64,000 nt of DNA from Pseudophaeobacter sp. EL27 (GTDB lineage: Bacteria > Pseudomonadota > Alphaproteobacteria > Rhodobacterales > Rhodobacteraceae). A program made the translations under genes and the position numbers. Of this stretch, positions 24,515 to 34,054 are shown piece after piece. Each line of letters opens with the position of its first letter. Position 1 is the stretch's first letter. The notes below the pieces were generated by a model, which ran no database searches, was not told the DNA's origin, and worked only from the letters and a program-made list of their open reading frames with translations. The stretch covers positions 1 through 64,000 of the forward strand of contig NZ_OMPQ01000012.1 of the NCBI RefSeq assembly GCF_900313025.1. The letters are read 5' to 3'.

Positions 24515-25207
24515 ATGAGCTGGCTTGGTCCCGAAGAATGGCAGGCGGTTGCGCTGTCTCTCAAGGTCTCGATCTGGGCCAGCCTTCTAACCCTGCCCTT
24601 TGGTATCTTTACCGCCTATGCGCTGGCGCGCTGGCAGTTCCCCGGCAAACAGCTGGTCAATGGGCTGGTGCATCTGCCGCTGATCCTACCCCCGGTTGTC
24701 ACCGGCTATCTGTTGCTGCTTACCTTTGGACCGCAGGCCGGTTTGGGCAGCTTTCTGCAGCAGTTTGGCATTTCCTTTGCCTTTCGCTGGACAGGTGCCG
24801 CCCTGGCCGCAGCGATCATGGGATTCCCCCTGATGGTGCGCGCCATTCGCCTGTCAATCGAAGCGGTAGACCCCAAGCTGGAAGAGGCTGCCGCGACCCT
24901 TGGCGCCAATCCGCTTTGGGGGTTTGCCACCGTGACCCTGCCGTTGATCCTGCCGGGGATCATTGCCGGCGTTGTTCTCGCCTTTGCCAAGGCCATGGGG
25001 GAATTCGGGGCTACCATCACCTTTGTCTCAAACATCCCCGGGCAGACCCAAACCCTGCCCTCGGCGATCTATGCCTTTTTGCAGGTGCCCGGTGGCGAAA
25101 GCGCTGCGCTGCGGCTGGTGGTCATCTCGGTCATTGTTGCCATGGGGGCCCTGATCCTCTCGGAAGTACTGGCCCGCCGCGCCGCCCGACGGATGGGAGG
25201 TCTGTAA
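24515..25207 (+). CDS. modB: Molybdate ABC transporter permease ModB
   Basis: Inner-membrane permease of the molybdate importer, 230 aa with about five or six hydrophobic helices. The cytoplasmic coupling motif EEAAATLGANPLWGFATVTLPLILPGI is the standard EAA loop that contacts ModC. Other family blocks are VHLPLILPPVVTGYLLL and AKAMGEFGATITFVSNIPGQTQTLP. It starts 6 bases after the modA stop, and its TAA overlaps the modC ATG by one base. Function and neighbours agree fully. Confidence 0.95.
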   Translation: MSWLGPEEWQAVALSLKVSIWASLLTLPFGIFTAYALARWQFPGKQLVNGLVHLPLILPPVVTGYLLLLTFGPQAGLGSFLQQFGISFAFRWTGAALAAAIMGFPLMVRAIRLSIEAVDPKLEEAAATLGANPLWGFATVTLPLILPGIIAGVVLAFAKAMGEFGATITFVSNIPGQTQTLPSAIYAFLQVPGGESAALRLVVISVIVAMGALILSEVLARRAARRMGGL

Positions 25208-26310
25208 TGCTGAAGGTCTCACTGCGTCAACCTCTGGGTGGGTTTACCCTGGACCTGTCTTTTGAAGCCCCGGCTGGTGTGACGGTCCTGTTTGGCGGAT
25301 CGGGGTCAGGTAAAACCACCGTGATCAATGCTGTGGCGGGGCTGATGCGTCCCGAAAGCGGGCGCGTGGCGCTGAATGATCGTGTTTTGTTTGACCTGAA
25401 GCAGGGCATTTGGCAGCCACCGCATCGCCGCCGTCTAGGCTATATCTTCCAAGAGGCACGGCTGTTCCCTCATTTGACCGTGCGCCAAAATCTGCTCTTT
25501 GGTCGCTGGTTTGCCCCGCGTGGTGCTGCACGGGAAGATCTGGACCGGATTGTTGCCATGCTGGGTATCGGCGCACTGATGCAGCGCTATCCTGTGGCCC
25601 TGTCAGGTGGTGAAAAGCAGCGGGTTGCCATTGGCCGTGCTCTGCTTTCCAGTCCGGACCTGATCCTGGCGGATGAACCGCTTGCGGCGCTGGATGAGGC
25701 GCGCAAGCAAGAGATCCTGCCCTATTTCGAACGGCTGCGGGATGAGGTGAAGATCCCGATGCTCTACGTCAGTCACTCCGCCGCGGAGGTGGCCCGGCTG
25801 GCCACATCCGTAGTGGTTCTCAAAGATGGCAGGGTGCAGCGCCAAGGCAGCGCCACCGAAGTGCTCGGCGACGATCGGGTGATGCCGACCGGGGTGCGCG
25901 CCGCGGGTGCCTTGCTGGAAGCCCGCCTGTTGCGCCATCACCCAGATGGGCTGAGCGAGCTGGACGCAGGCGGAGTGTCTTTGTTCTTGCCAAAGGTGCA
26001 GCAGGCACCCGGAAGCCTGCTGCGTGTGCGCATCCTGGCGCAGGATGTGATCCTGTCGCGACATAGGCCTGAGGGGCTGTCAGCGCTGAACATCCTGCCC
26101 GCCGAGGTCGAACAGATCCGCAGTGGCAGCGGGCCCGGCGCCATGGTTTCGCTTAAGACCAACGCAGGGCGGGTGCTTGCCCGGATCACCCGGCGCTCGG
26201 CCCAAGCACTGGAGCTTTCCCCCGGTACACCCTGCTATGCCGTGATCAAATCCGTTGCTATCGCCCGCAGCGATGTTGGCGGCACCGCTCCAGTTGAAGG
26301 CTCGTCATAG
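25207..26310 (+). CDS. modC: Molybdate ABC transporter ATPase ModC
   Basis: ATPase of the importer, 367 aa. Walker A GGSGSGKTT is at 30-38, the Q-loop in IFQEARLFPHLTV, signature LSGGEKQR near 132-139, Walker B LILADEPLAALDEA and the H-loop in LYVSHSAAEV. The C-terminal third (about 290-360) is a TOBE/Mop-like domain (LPAEVEQIRSGSGPGAMVSLKTNAGRVLARITRRSA) that binds molybdate and can inhibit transport. The ATG at 25207 overlaps the modB stop; a longer open frame in this phase upstream is a shadow of modB. No ModE regulator gene is present in the window. Confidence 0.96.
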   Translation: MLKVSLRQPLGGFTLDLSFEAPAGVTVLFGGSGSGKTTVINAVAGLMRPESGRVALNDRVLFDLKQGIWQPPHRRRLGYIFQEARLFPHLTVRQNLLFGRWFAPRGAAREDLDRIVAMLGIGALMQRYPVALSGGEKQRVAIGRALLSSPDLILADEPLAALDEARKQEILPYFERLRDEVKIPMLYVSHSAAEVARLATSVVVLKDGRVQRQGSATEVLGDDRVMPTGVRAAGALLEARLLRHHPDGLSELDAGGVSLFLPKVQQAPGSLLRVRILAQDVILSRHRPEGLSALNILPAEVEQIRSGSGPGAMVSLKTNAGRVLARITRRSAQALELSPGTPCYAVIKSVAIARSDVGGTAPVEGSS

Positions 26311-26314
26311 AAAA

Positions 26315-26336
26315 AGGCCACGCCTAAGCGCAGCCT
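26315..26336 (-). terminator. Rho-independent terminator of the LysM-binding-protein operon
   Basis: On the minus strand AGGCTGCGC pairs with GCGTGGCCT (two G-T wobbles, 9 bp, loop TTAG) and the stem is followed directly by TTTTT. It lies 36 bases past the stop of the second LysM gene. It may also receive plus-strand transcription from modC, but without a T tract on that side. Confidence 0.65.
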
Positions 26337-26371
26337 CATGTCAGTATTTTTCAGATCCTAAGTATATCAGT

Positions 26372-27391
26372 TTACTGCAGTTGCGCCCAGAACAGCTCGA
26401 GATGACGAGCAACGATCTCCTCAAACCGGCCTTCTTTCTTCAGCGCCTTCAGACCTGCATTGATCCGATAGAGATGCGAGGTGCCGCGCCAGTGACGCTT
26501 TGAAATCACCACATGCAGCCCTTCTTCAGAGAGCGGGCGCTCCACCGGCAGGATGTCATCCCGCAGCCCTTCCTCGATCAGGGTATTGGCCCCAAGGAAC
26601 AGGTTCACAGTGGCCGCATCAACACGGCCTTCCTTCACCAGATGAAAGCAGGCAGCAGGGGTATCGGCCTGCACTAGGGTGATCTTGCCTTCCGTGAGCC
26701 ACCGACGGCCAGGGCGGTCCAGATCATGGGTGAAATAGCCCTTGGGACGGCACAGGGTCTTGCCTTCCAGATCGCTGTCCTGCGTGTAGGTGAACTCTGC
26801 ATCTGCACGGGCAAAGAGCATGATCGGAATGGTGATCAGTGGCTCGGAAAAGTGGAAATTCACGCAGCGATCATCCTGCGGCGTGGTTTCACAATCCGGT
26901 TTGAACCAGGGGAACCCCATATCAAACTCTTTGTCGTTGAGCTTGGGAAACAAGTGTTTGGACCAGTCGTTCTCCCAGGTGATCGAGTAGGAGACAGGCG
27001 AGGGTGTCAGCTCCATCGCCGCATTGACCAGCTCGGTAATCAGGCCCTGACCCGGCAGGTTCTGGTCGGTGAAGGGGGCAAATCCGCCACCTGTCAGCAG
27101 TTTCATTTCGGCATCATCACGGCGTAATGGTGTTGCATCCGGGGCCGATACTCCCTTGGCGCAGGGAATATACAGCTCTTTGCCGGGTTCCGCGACCGGG
27201 CCCGTCAGGCGGCTCTGGTTGCCATAGTAGATCAGGGTCCAGCGGCCGCGATCCCCATAGTGGTGCTCGGCAATGGAAAACAGGGTGTCACCGGGTTGCA
27301 CCCGGTAATCCACGTCACATATGGCCCAGGCCGCGGCCGGGCTCAGAAAACCTACAGCCAGGGCCAGATAGGTTGATAGCTTTTTCAGCAT
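26372..27391 (-). CDS. LysM-solute-binding (SBP_bac_3-like) periplasmic fusion protein, copy 2
   Basis: A 339-aa exported protein. The signal peptide (MLKKLSTYLALAVGFLSPAAAWA) is followed by one LysM domain (YRVQPGDTLFSIAEHHYGDRGRW...IYYGN), a short linker, and a type-II periplasmic binding fold of about 250 residues (TGGGFAPFTDQNLPGQGLITELV, FDMGFPWFKPDCE, NFHFSEPLITIPIMLFAR, GKTLCRPKGY). The binding part resembles amino-acid-binding proteins of ABC importers, but LysM should hold it on peptidoglycan. Cysteines in CVNF, LCRP and ACFH may form disulphides. AGGAGGGG precedes the chosen ATG; an open frame 27 bases longer exists. It is a tandem paralogue of the gene 11 bases upstream. The ligand is unknown. 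Confidence 0.82.
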   Translation of the reverse strand: MLKKLSTYLALAVGFLSPAAAWAICDVDYRVQPGDTLFSIAEHHYGDRGRWTLIYYGNQSRLTGPVAEPGKELYIPCAKGVSAPDATPLRRDDAEMKLLTGGGFAPFTDQNLPGQGLITELVNAAMELTPSPVSYSITWENDWSKHLFPKLNDKEFDMGFPWFKPDCETTPQDDRCVNFHFSEPLITIPIMLFARADAEFTYTQDSDLEGKTLCRPKGYFTHDLDRPGRRWLTEGKITLVQADTPAACFHLVKEGRVDAATVNLFLGANTLIEEGLRDDILPVERPLSEEGLHVVISKRHWRGTSHLYRINAGLKALKKEGRFEEIVARHLELFWAQLQ

Positions 27392-27402
27392 GACATCCCC
27401 TC

Positions 27403-28485
27403 CTAGAACTCGGCCCAAATGCGCGACAGGTGGTCCTCGATGATGCGCTGATAAGTGCCATCGTCGCGTACGTTCTGCAGGCCTTTGCTGACCAGGGCCA
27501 TCATTTCTTCGGCGCGGGGGTGGGTTTTGTGCACCACAGCATGAATGCCAAGAACTGAGAGTGGCTGCGGCAGAACATTGAACTGATCCGCCAGATCGTG
27601 CTCTTTCATCACGCTGCGGCCAGTAAATTCATTGATCGCCACGGCGTCGGCTTCGCCCTTGGCCACCATGTCAAAGCAGTCTTTGACCGTGTGGGGCGTT
27701 TTCAGAGTGATCTTGTTGTCTGCAACCCAGCGGCGACCAGAGCCATCCAGATCAAAGGTCAGATAGCCATTGGGACGGCAGAGGGTTTTGCCAATGATGT
27801 CCGCATCATCTTCAAAGGTGAAGGGACGATCTTTGTCGACAAACAACAGCATCAGGGTCTCAAACATCGACTCCGAGAACAGGAAGTTCACACAGCGATA
27901 GCTGTCGGGCATGCTGTCACAGTCGGGGCGATACCAGGGAAAGCCTACGTCCAACAGCGCATTGGAAAGCAGCGGATCAAAATGCGATCCCCAGTCGTTT
28001 ACCCAGTGAATGGCAAAGCCTTCCTTTGGGGCGGCCGAGGTCATCACCGCGTCCATCACTTCCGTAATCAACCCGCCGTTATGCGAAGCCTTGGAGGTAA
28101 AAGGAGCGTAGTCATCGCCGGTCAGCAGATTGATTTTCTGCCGGACCGATGCATCGCCGGGAGCCACTTTGACAGGCGCTGCCGCAACCGGAACCGCGCT
28201 GGTAGCCTTGGTTCCGCCTTCCAATCCTGTTGGCAAGCCGTTGATACAGGGCATCCGCAGCTTCATGCCGACGCGAATTGCATTGGGTTTGGGTCCAATG
28301 GCGTCGATGTTTTGTGAATGGATGGTGCTCCAGGTGCCGACATCCTTGTACAATCGGTCAGCGATCAGGGACAGGCTGTCGCCGGATTGTACCTTGTAAT
28401 AGCCGCCACAGGTTTCGGCAGCGACGGATTGTGCGGAAAAAAGGCCAGCAACTGCAAAAGTTGCCGCCAAGAACGTGTTCTTCAT
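27403..28485 (-). CDS. LysM-solute-binding (SBP_bac_3-like) periplasmic fusion protein, copy 1
   Basis: A 360-aa exported protein and close paralogue of the next gene. The signal peptide (MKNTFLAATFAVAGLFSAQSVAA) leads to LysM (YYKVQSGDSLSLIADRLYKDVGTWSTIHSQN), an Ala/Val/Pro linker and the binding domain (LLTGDDYAPFTSKASHNGGLITEVMDAV, LDVGFPWYRPDCD, NFLFSESMFETLMLLF, GKTLCRPNGYLTFDLDGSGRRWV). The shared blocks GFPWxxPDC, CVNFxFSE and GKTLCRPxGY show a duplication. A GGGGGGA site precedes the ATG at 28485; the frame is open further upstream but that would bury the signal peptide. No permease or ATPase gene is adjacent, so a role as receptor or wall-bound scavenger is as likely as transport. 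Confidence 0.82.
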   Translation of the reverse strand: MKNTFLAATFAVAGLFSAQSVAAETCGGYYKVQSGDSLSLIADRLYKDVGTWSTIHSQNIDAIGPKPNAIRVGMKLRMPCINGLPTGLEGGTKATSAVPVAAAPVKVAPGDASVRQKINLLTGDDYAPFTSKASHNGGLITEVMDAVMTSAAPKEGFAIHWVNDWGSHFDPLLSNALLDVGFPWYRPDCDSMPDSYRCVNFLFSESMFETLMLLFVDKDRPFTFEDDADIIGKTLCRPNGYLTFDLDGSGRRWVADNKITLKTPHTVKDCFDMVAKGEADAVAINEFTGRSVMKEHDLADQFNVLPQPLSVLGIHAVVHKTHPRAEEMMALVSKGLQNVRDDGTYQRIIEDHLSRIWAEF

Positions 28486-28645
28486 GTGGTCCCCCCAGGG
28501 ATGTAAAGGTTCCGGTCGCCACGATCTGTGCCGTGTAATTGAATTGAGACCGGTCAAAAGTGTGGAAGAGTGGTTGGATGTCGTGCAGCCGACAACCCAA
28601 GAATTAGGAACCCTTCAGGACGCAGTCCCAAGGGTGGGAGATGGC

Positions 28646-29488
28646 CTATTGACCACCAAACAATGTTAGCAAAGCACCAGTGTTTACCTCACCCGTGCTC
28701 GTCAGCAGAACAGCAGGCACCTCCACTTGCTGTGAACGGTGCGCATCGTTGACCATCTGATCAATATACTGTCGCGATTGCCCCTGCTCGAGCGCTGTCA
28801 GAACCATGGCATAGAGCCCATTGCTCTCTCCCGTGGCGACAGGAGTTGCAGCGACGCCTGTGGACGATGTTTCTGTCGAGCCATTGCGCAGAGCAGCGAG
28901 TGTACCTGCGGTAATATGCGCCACGATGTCGGCACTGTTGCCGCCTGTTGCGGATGTGGTCGCCAGTGCGGAAACTGCTGGCAAAGTGCTGGCTCCGGCC
29001 GCCGAAATCACCGGGTTAAAGCTCTGAGCTGCTACCTGACCTTCGCCCTGCGTCTCACCCTTGGACCCGGAAAACTGCAAGAAGGTCAGGGCGATGGCAG
29101 ATACACCCAAGACAGTTGCCGCAGCGATAAGTTTGATCATTTTCATAGAAGGTCCCTGCGACAGCAATGGTTCAGATTCAATCGACTGTGCCTCACGTGG
29201 GGCTTCGGAAAACCCATCGTTCCAAGGCATCGACGGGGCAGGCGCAGCGGGTGTTACCTCAAGATCGAGACTGTCCGGAGCAACAGTTTCAGGTTCAGAC
29301 ATGACTGTTTCGGGGGGGCTGGCAGTGTCGGCTTTGCCCGTTGCAACCACCTTCAAACCTGGTTTTGGGACAACGCGAATATGTCCCTTGGTAACCACGG
29401 CGTTGAGTTTCACGGGTTTGGCCCCGGAGGCCGCCGAAGAGGTGTCATCTGCGGGAATATCTAAGGACTGTAGCACTGAATCTGTCAC
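28646..29488 (-). CDS. Single-pass membrane protein of unknown function
   Basis: I do not recognise a family. The 280-aa product has a cytoplasmic, Pro/Glu/Ser/Thr-rich N-terminal half (residues 1-113), one membrane helix (MIKLIAAATVLGVSAIALTFLQF, about 116-138) and a periplasmic Ala/Ser/Thr/Gly-rich half. Near its end is a helix (LYAMVLTALEQGQSRQYIDQMVNDA) and a short hydrophobic tail. The first available start is a GTG at 29488, right after a TAA, with AAAGGG almost touching it, so a start further inside is possible. It lies 160 bases upstream of the LysM pair on the same strand and may belong to their operon. The low-complexity composition makes homology hard to judge by eye. Confidence 0.55.
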   Translation of the reverse strand: MTDSVLQSLDIPADDTSSAASGAKPVKLNAVVTKGHIRVVPKPGLKVVATGKADTASPPETVMSEPETVAPDSLDLEVTPAAPAPSMPWNDGFSEAPREAQSIESEPLLSQGPSMKMIKLIAAATVLGVSAIALTFLQFSGSKGETQGEGQVAAQSFNPVISAAGASTLPAVSALATTSATGGNSADIVAHITAGTLAALRNGSTETSSTGVAATPVATGESNGLYAMVLTALEQGQSRQYIDQMVNDAHRSQQVEVPAVLLTSTGEVNTGALLTLFGGQ

Positions 29489-29854
29489 CCTTTAACGCGG
29501 CATACCGGCAAGTCTCGGGGCTGCGTACCAAGAGTTTCGCCGAAGTTAACAATTTATTAACCAATTGCCGAATCAGCGTCAACATGGCGCGGAAGCTTCA
29601 TCTTTCACTCCGAACCTTGTCTCAAAATGATAGAGTGAAAATCGGCCTACCCGTTGCTTTTATTTGGAAAAACAATGGTAAGATTAAGATGTCACCGCAA
29701 GTACTTGTGCTCAAAAGCCACATGTCAACCACAGACTGAGATGTTTGAAAAACATCCCACGGTGGAATTTACTATTCATCAATGCAAGTTAGACGATTTT
29801 CACTTCCCAACCGAAGGCGACAGATAGGGCGCGCAGGATCAGCAGGCCCTATGT
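29489..29854. other. Intergenic region between hutF and the unknown membrane-protein gene
   Basis: This 366-base gap is A/T-richer than its neighbours and should hold the promoter of the minus-strand gene starting at 29488. A weak inverted repeat (ATAGGGC / GCCCTAT, 29824-29852, 15-base loop) lies just after hutF, but no T tract follows it. I see no convincing open frame, RNA or operator. Confidence 0.4.
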
Positions 29855-31225
29855 CTAACCGATTTCAACCAGCAGCTCGGAAATGGCCTGACGATAGCGG
29901 GCGAGAATCTGATCGCGTGCAATATGGCGACCCGCCTGTACAGCATGGCGACCCGCAGACCACAGGTCGGTGACCACCTCGTCCTTGGCAGCAAACACAA
30001 GCCCATCCAAAAGCTGATCATCCGTTAGGGCACAAAGCGAAGGGTGAGTGGCATCAATGGCGACCAAATCGGCCCATTGGCCAATCGCAATCTCGCCAGC
30101 GCTGCGCCCCAGCGCCTGGGCACCACCCTTGGCCGCGCCAGTATACAGCGCATGCCCAACCGAGCCCTCACCCGGCACAAGCACATTGCGCGACAGATCC
30201 CGCAATCGCTGCGAATACTCAAGCGTCCGCAACTCTTCAGTCAGCGAGATCAACACATTGGAATCAGATCCAACGCCAAAGGCGCCACCGGCCTCCAGAT
30301 AGGTGGGCCCATTAAATGGCCCATCGCCCAGGTTGGCCTCTGTTACCGGACATAAGCCCGCCACTGCACCAGAGGCTGCCATCGCGCGGGTCTCCTCCGT
30401 GGTCATATGGGTGGCATGGATCAGGCACCAATTCTGGTCTACTGACGCGTTTTCAAGCAGCCATTCCACAGGACGTGCGCCAAGCCCGGCCTGGACCTCC
30501 TGCACCTCTTTTGGCTGCTCGGCAATGTGGATATGCACCGGGCACTCTTGCGGCTGGGCCTGCAGAACCCGAGACAGGTCATCCGGCGCGGTGGCCCGCA
30601 GGGAATGCGGCGCGATGCCAACCTGACAATCGGCGGGCAGAGAGGATACAGCGCTGCGTGCCTGATCGACCAAATTGCAGAACCGATCAACATCATTTCC
30701 AAACCGCATCTGCCCCGGCTCCAGAGGTTTTTTTCCTACACCAGCATAGCTATAGAGCACTGGCAAATGGGTGAGGCCAATGCCCGTCTGAGCCGCAGCC
30801 GCCATGATCCGGTCCGAATGCTCAGCCAGATTATCGTAGGCGCTGCCGTCCTTTTGATGATGCAGATAGTGGAACTCGCCAACCGAGGCATAGCCAGCCT
30901 CCTGCATCTCCAGAAACACCAGGGCGGCGATGGCCTCGATCTGATCTGGGGTCAGGTGGGCGGTAAAGCGATACATCAATTCGCGCCAGGTCCAGAAGCT
31001 GTCACGCCCCGCCTTGCGGTATTCGGTCATCCCAGCCATGGCTCGTTGAAAGCTGTGGCTATGCAGGTTGGCCAGGGCGGGCAACAGGGTGTCGACCTGC
31101 ACATCTCCCAGCTCTGGCTGCATGTTGCGAGAGATCGCAACAATCCTGCCACCATCCAGTACAAGCCGCACTCGCTCAGCCCAACCGGTGGTCAAAAGTG
31201 CGCGTTTTGCAAAGAGTGTCGTCAT
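29855..31225 (-). CDS. hutF: Formimidoylglutamate deiminase HutF
   Basis: Cytoplasmic amidohydrolase-superfamily enzyme, 456 aa, that converts N-formimidoyl-L-glutamate to N-formyl-L-glutamate plus ammonia in the five-step histidine pathway. Diagnostic sequence: the metal motif NLHSHSFQRAMAGMTE, DSFWTWRE, then GEFHYLHHQ, VQAGLGARPVEWLLE and GSDSNVLISLTEELRTLEYSQRLR. These are HutF blocks and distinguish it from HutI and guanine deaminase. It is transcribed divergently from hutI across an 82-base gap with a perfect palindrome. Its presence together with HutG shows that this organism uses the deiminase/deformylase route and not a single formiminoglutamase. The start ATG follows AGGTGAG. Confidence 0.94.
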   Translation of the reverse strand: MTTLFAKRALLTTGWAERVRLVLDGGRIVAISRNMQPELGDVQVDTLLPALANLHSHSFQRAMAGMTEYRKAGRDSFWTWRELMYRFTAHLTPDQIEAIAALVFLEMQEAGYASVGEFHYLHHQKDGSAYDNLAEHSDRIMAAAAQTGIGLTHLPVLYSYAGVGKKPLEPGQMRFGNDVDRFCNLVDQARSAVSSLPADCQVGIAPHSLRATAPDDLSRVLQAQPQECPVHIHIAEQPKEVQEVQAGLGARPVEWLLENASVDQNWCLIHATHMTTEETRAMAASGAVAGLCPVTEANLGDGPFNGPTYLEAGGAFGVGSDSNVLISLTEELRTLEYSQRLRDLSRNVLVPGEGSVGHALYTGAAKGGAQALGRSAGEIAIGQWADLVAIDATHPSLCALTDDQLLDGLVFAAKDEVVTDLWSAGRHAVQAGRHIARDQILARYRQAISELLVEIG

Positions 31226-31239
31226 CTCTCACCTCATTT

Positions 31240-31253
31240 TATGTCTAGACATA
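31240..31253. promoter_or_regulatory. Perfect 14-bp palindrome, candidate HutC operator
   Basis: TATGTCTAGACATA is its own reverse complement and lies between the divergent hutF and hutI genes. GntR/UbiC-type HutC repressors bind inverted TGTnTA-type half sites, and hutC is encoded at the far end of the cluster. The site is 14 bases before the hutF ATG and 54 bases before the hutI ATG, so one bound dimer could control both. Binding is inferred, not shown. Confidence 0.65.
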
Positions 31254-31307
31254 TGGCATATTGATTTGTACTAGAAAAGAGAGAAATGAACATATTGAGA
31301 GGTCACC

Positions 31308-32519
31308 ATGCTGACTGAGGGCCACGTCTATACCGAACTCCGGGCCGCCACTCTGACCGATGACACCCCCCCCTATGGGTTGGTCGAGGCTGCGGCCATT
31401 GCCGTGGTTGACGGCAAAATCGCCTGGGTTGGCCCGCAAGAAGACCTGCCCGCAATCTATGCCGGGTTGAAGACGTCCTCGCTTGCAGGTCGGCTGGTCA
31501 CTCCTGCTTTGATCGACTGCCACACCCATGTGGTACATGGCGGAAACCGTGCAGCGGAGTTCGAACTGCGCTTGAATGGGGCTTCTTACGAAGAAGTGGC
31601 ACGGGCAGGGGGCGGCATTAACTCCACCGTCACCGCGACCCGCGCCGCCAGTGTCGAGGATCTGATCGCGCAAGCACTGCCCCGTGTGGATGCGATGCTG
31701 GCCGAGGGCGTCACCACAATTGAAGTGAAGTCCGGCTATGGTCTCGACCGCGAGACCGAGTTGAACATGTTGCGCGCTGCCCGCGCCCTGCCAAAACACC
31801 GGCCTGTCCGGGTGGTGACCAGCTTTCTTGGCGCTCATGCGGTGCCTGCTGACTATAAAGACCGCGCCGACGCCTATATCACCGAGATCTGCATCCCAAC
31901 GCTGCGCGCCGCCCATAGCGAAGGCCTGGTGGATGCGGTTGACGGGTTTTGCGAGGGTATTGCCTTCTCCCCAGAGCAGATTGCCCCTGTCTTTGATGCC
32001 GCTCAAGAGCTGGGCCTGCCGGTGAAGCTCCATGCAGAACAGCTGTCCAATCTTGGCGGGGCCAAATTGGCTGCCAGCTACGGCGCGCTTTCGGCTGATC
32101 ATATCGAATACCTGGATAGTGAAGGGGTTGCCGCCCTGGCAGAGGCCGGGACCGTGGCGGTAATCCTTCCGGGTGCGTTTTACACCCTGCGTGAAACCCA
32201 GATGCCACCGATTGAGCTGCTGCGTCAGGCAGGCGTGCCGATGGCACTGGCGACGGATTGCAACCCCGGCTCCGCACCGATGACCTCGCTTTTGCTGACG
32301 ATGAACATGGGCTGCACCCTGTTTCGCATGACCCCAGAAGAGGCCCTGCGCGGTGTCACCATCCATGCCGCCCGCGCGCTTGGCCTGTCTGATTGCGGCA
32401 CCCTCGCAGCTGGCCAACGCGCCGACCTTGCCATCTGGGACGTCAGCCACCCCGCAGAACTGGCCTATCGCATCGGCTTCAACCCGCTTCACGCCCGTAT
32501 TTTTGGAGGCTCCCAGTGA
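31308..32519 (+). CDS. hutI: Imidazolonepropionase HutI
   Basis: Metal-dependent amidohydrolase, 403 aa, that opens 4-imidazolone-5-propionate to N-formimidoyl-L-glutamate. Motifs: the metal-binding [17 protein letters not shown], then [68 protein letters not shown] and [16 protein letters not shown]. All match HutI closely. GAGAGG lies just before the ATG. It is the first gene of the plus-strand hut operon, and its TGA overlaps the hutH GTG (GTGA). Upstream lies the shared palindrome with hutF. Confidence 0.96.
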   Translation: MLTEGHVYTELRAATLTDDTPPYGLVEAAAIAVVDGKIAWVGPQEDLPAIYAGLKTSSLAGRLVTPALIDCHTHVVHGGNRAAEFELRLNGASYEEVARAGGGINSTVTATRAASVEDLIAQALPRVDAMLAEGVTTIEVKSGYGLDRETELNMLRAARALPKHRPVRVVTSFLGAHAVPADYKDRADAYITEICIPTLRAAHSEGLVDAVDGFCEGIAFSPEQIAPVFDAAQELGLPVKLHAEQLSNLGGAKLAASYGALSADHIEYLDSEGVAALAEAGTVAVILPGAFYTLRETQMPPIELLRQAGVPMALATDCNPGSAPMTSLLLTMNMGCTLFRMTPEEALRGVTIHAARALGLSDCGTLAAGQRADLAIWDVSHPAELAYRIGFNPLHARIFGGSQ

Positions 32520-34054
32520 CCACCCTGACCCTCACGCCCGGCAATGTCTCCCTTGCCGAACTCGAACGCGTCTTTCGCGAGGAATGCGCCGTGCGCCTTG
32601 ACGCCGCCTGCCGCCCCGCGGTTGAGGAAGCCCAGAGCCGGATCGAAGCCGCCGCCAACGGCGAGGCCGCCGTCTATGGCGTCAACACCGGCTTTGGCAA
32701 ATTGGCCAGCGTCAAAATCGCGAGCGAGGACACCGCCACCCTGCAGCGAAACCTGATCCTCAGCCACTGCTGTGGCGTTGGCCCTGCAATTCCACGTGCC
32801 CATGCCCGCCTGATGATGGTGTTGAAGCTGCTCAGCCTTGGCCGAGGCGCCTCGGGTGTACGGCTGCAAGTGATCGACCTGCTCGAAGCGATGCTTGAGG
32901 CGGGTGTTACCCCGGTGATCCCGGCACAAGGCTCGGTTGGCGCTTCTGGCGATCTGGCACCACTGTCGCATATGGCTGCGGTCATGATGGGGGAGGCTGA
33001 GGCCGAATTTGGCGGCGCGGTGATGCCTGGTGGTGACGCGCTGAAGGCCGCCGGCCTGACCCCGATTGAGCTGGGCCCCAAGGAAGGCCTGGCGCTGATC
33101 AATGGCACTCAGTTTTCCACCGCCTTTGGTTTGGCTGGCCTGTTTGGGGCCTGGCAGGCGGCGCAAAGCGCCCTTGTGACATCCGCACTGACCACCGATG
33201 CCATCATGGGGTCTACCGCGCCACTGCAGCCCGAGATCCACAGCCTACGTGGCCACCGTGGTCAGATCGAAGCGGGCGTGACCATGCGCGCCTTGCTCGA
33301 GGGCTCAGTTATTCGCGAAAGCCACCGCGACGATGACACCCGCGTACAAGACCCCTATTGCATCCGTTGCCAGCCACAGGTCGTTGGTGCGGCCATGGAT
33401 GTGCTGCGCCAGGCCGCCCAGACACTGGAGATCGAGGCCAATGCCGCCACGGATAACCCGCTGGTGCTGGTTGGCGCTGATCTGATTGTTTCGGGTGGGA
33501 ACTTCCACGCCGAACCTGTTGGCTTTGCCGCTGATATGATCGCACTGGCCATTGCCGAGATTGGCGCCATTGCACAGCGCCGTATCGCCTTGATTGTCGA
33601 CCCGGTGCTGAGCCATGATCTGCCGCCCTTCCTGACCCCAAATCCTGGCCTCAACTCCGGCTATATGATTGCAGAGGTCACCACGGCTGCCCTGATGAGC
33701 GAGAACAAGCATCTGGCCAATCCTTGTGTCACTGACAGCACGCCGACCTCCGCCAACCAAGAGGACCACGTGTCGATGGCCGCGCATGGCGCACGACGCC
33801 TGGGGCAGATGCTGGTGAACCTGGAACGCATCCTCGGGGTGGAGCTGCTCTGCGCGACTCAGGGTGTTGAGTTCCGCGCACCCTTGCCGACCAGCCAAGC
33901 TTTGGAACAGGTCATGCGTAAGCTACGAGAAACGGTGCCGCCCCTGGGAGACGACCGCTACACCGCGCCCGACATCGAGGCGGCTTCGGCCTTGATCATG
34001 AGCGGTGAGATCGCCCATTGCACCGATATCGCCATGCCGGATTTGGCCAAATGA
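32516..34054 (+). CDS. hutH: Histidine ammonia-lyase HutH
   Basis: Removes ammonia from L-histidine to give trans-urocanate, 512 aa. The MIO cofactor forms from Ala143-Ser144-Gly145 in [13 protein letters not shown]. Other blocks are [30 protein letters not shown] and the late [10 protein letters not shown]. The GTG at 32516 overlaps the hutI stop (GTGA) and gives the normal N-terminus MTTLTLTPG. The open frame continues 123 bases upstream, but only inside hutI. It is cytoplasmic and coupled to hutG by an ATGA overlap at 34051. Confidence 0.97.
   Translation: MTTLTLTPGNVSLAELERVFREECAVRLDAACRPAVEEAQSRIEAAANGEAAVYGVNTGFGKLASVKIASEDTATLQRNLILSHCCGVGPAIPRAHARLMMVLKLLSLGRGASGVRLQVIDLLEAMLEAGVTPVIPAQGSVGASGDLAPLSHMAAVMMGEAEAEFGGAVMPGGDALKAAGLTPIELGPKEGLALINGTQFSTAFGLAGLFGAWQAAQSALVTSALTTDAIMGSTAPLQPEIHSLRGHRGQIEAGVTMRALLEGSVIRESHRDDDTRVQDPYCIRCQPQVVGAAMDVLRQAAQTLEIEANAATDNPLVLVGADLIVSGGNFHAEPVGFAADMIALAIAEIGAIAQRRIALIVDPVLSHDLPPFLTPNPGLNSGYMIAEVTTAALMSENKHLANPCVTDSTPTSANQEDHVSMAAHGARRLGQMLVNLERILGVELLCATQGVEFRAPLPTSQALEQVMRKLRETVPPLGDDRYTAPDIEAASALIMSGEIAHCTDIAMPDLAK

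Noticed and set aside
24538-25206. Upstream in-frame extension of modC
   Set aside because: It translates modB in another frame; the ATG at 25207 overlapping the modB stop gives the normal ModC length.
29824-29852. Inverted repeat after hutF as terminator
   Set aside because: Only 7 bp with a 15-base loop and no T tract on the minus strand.
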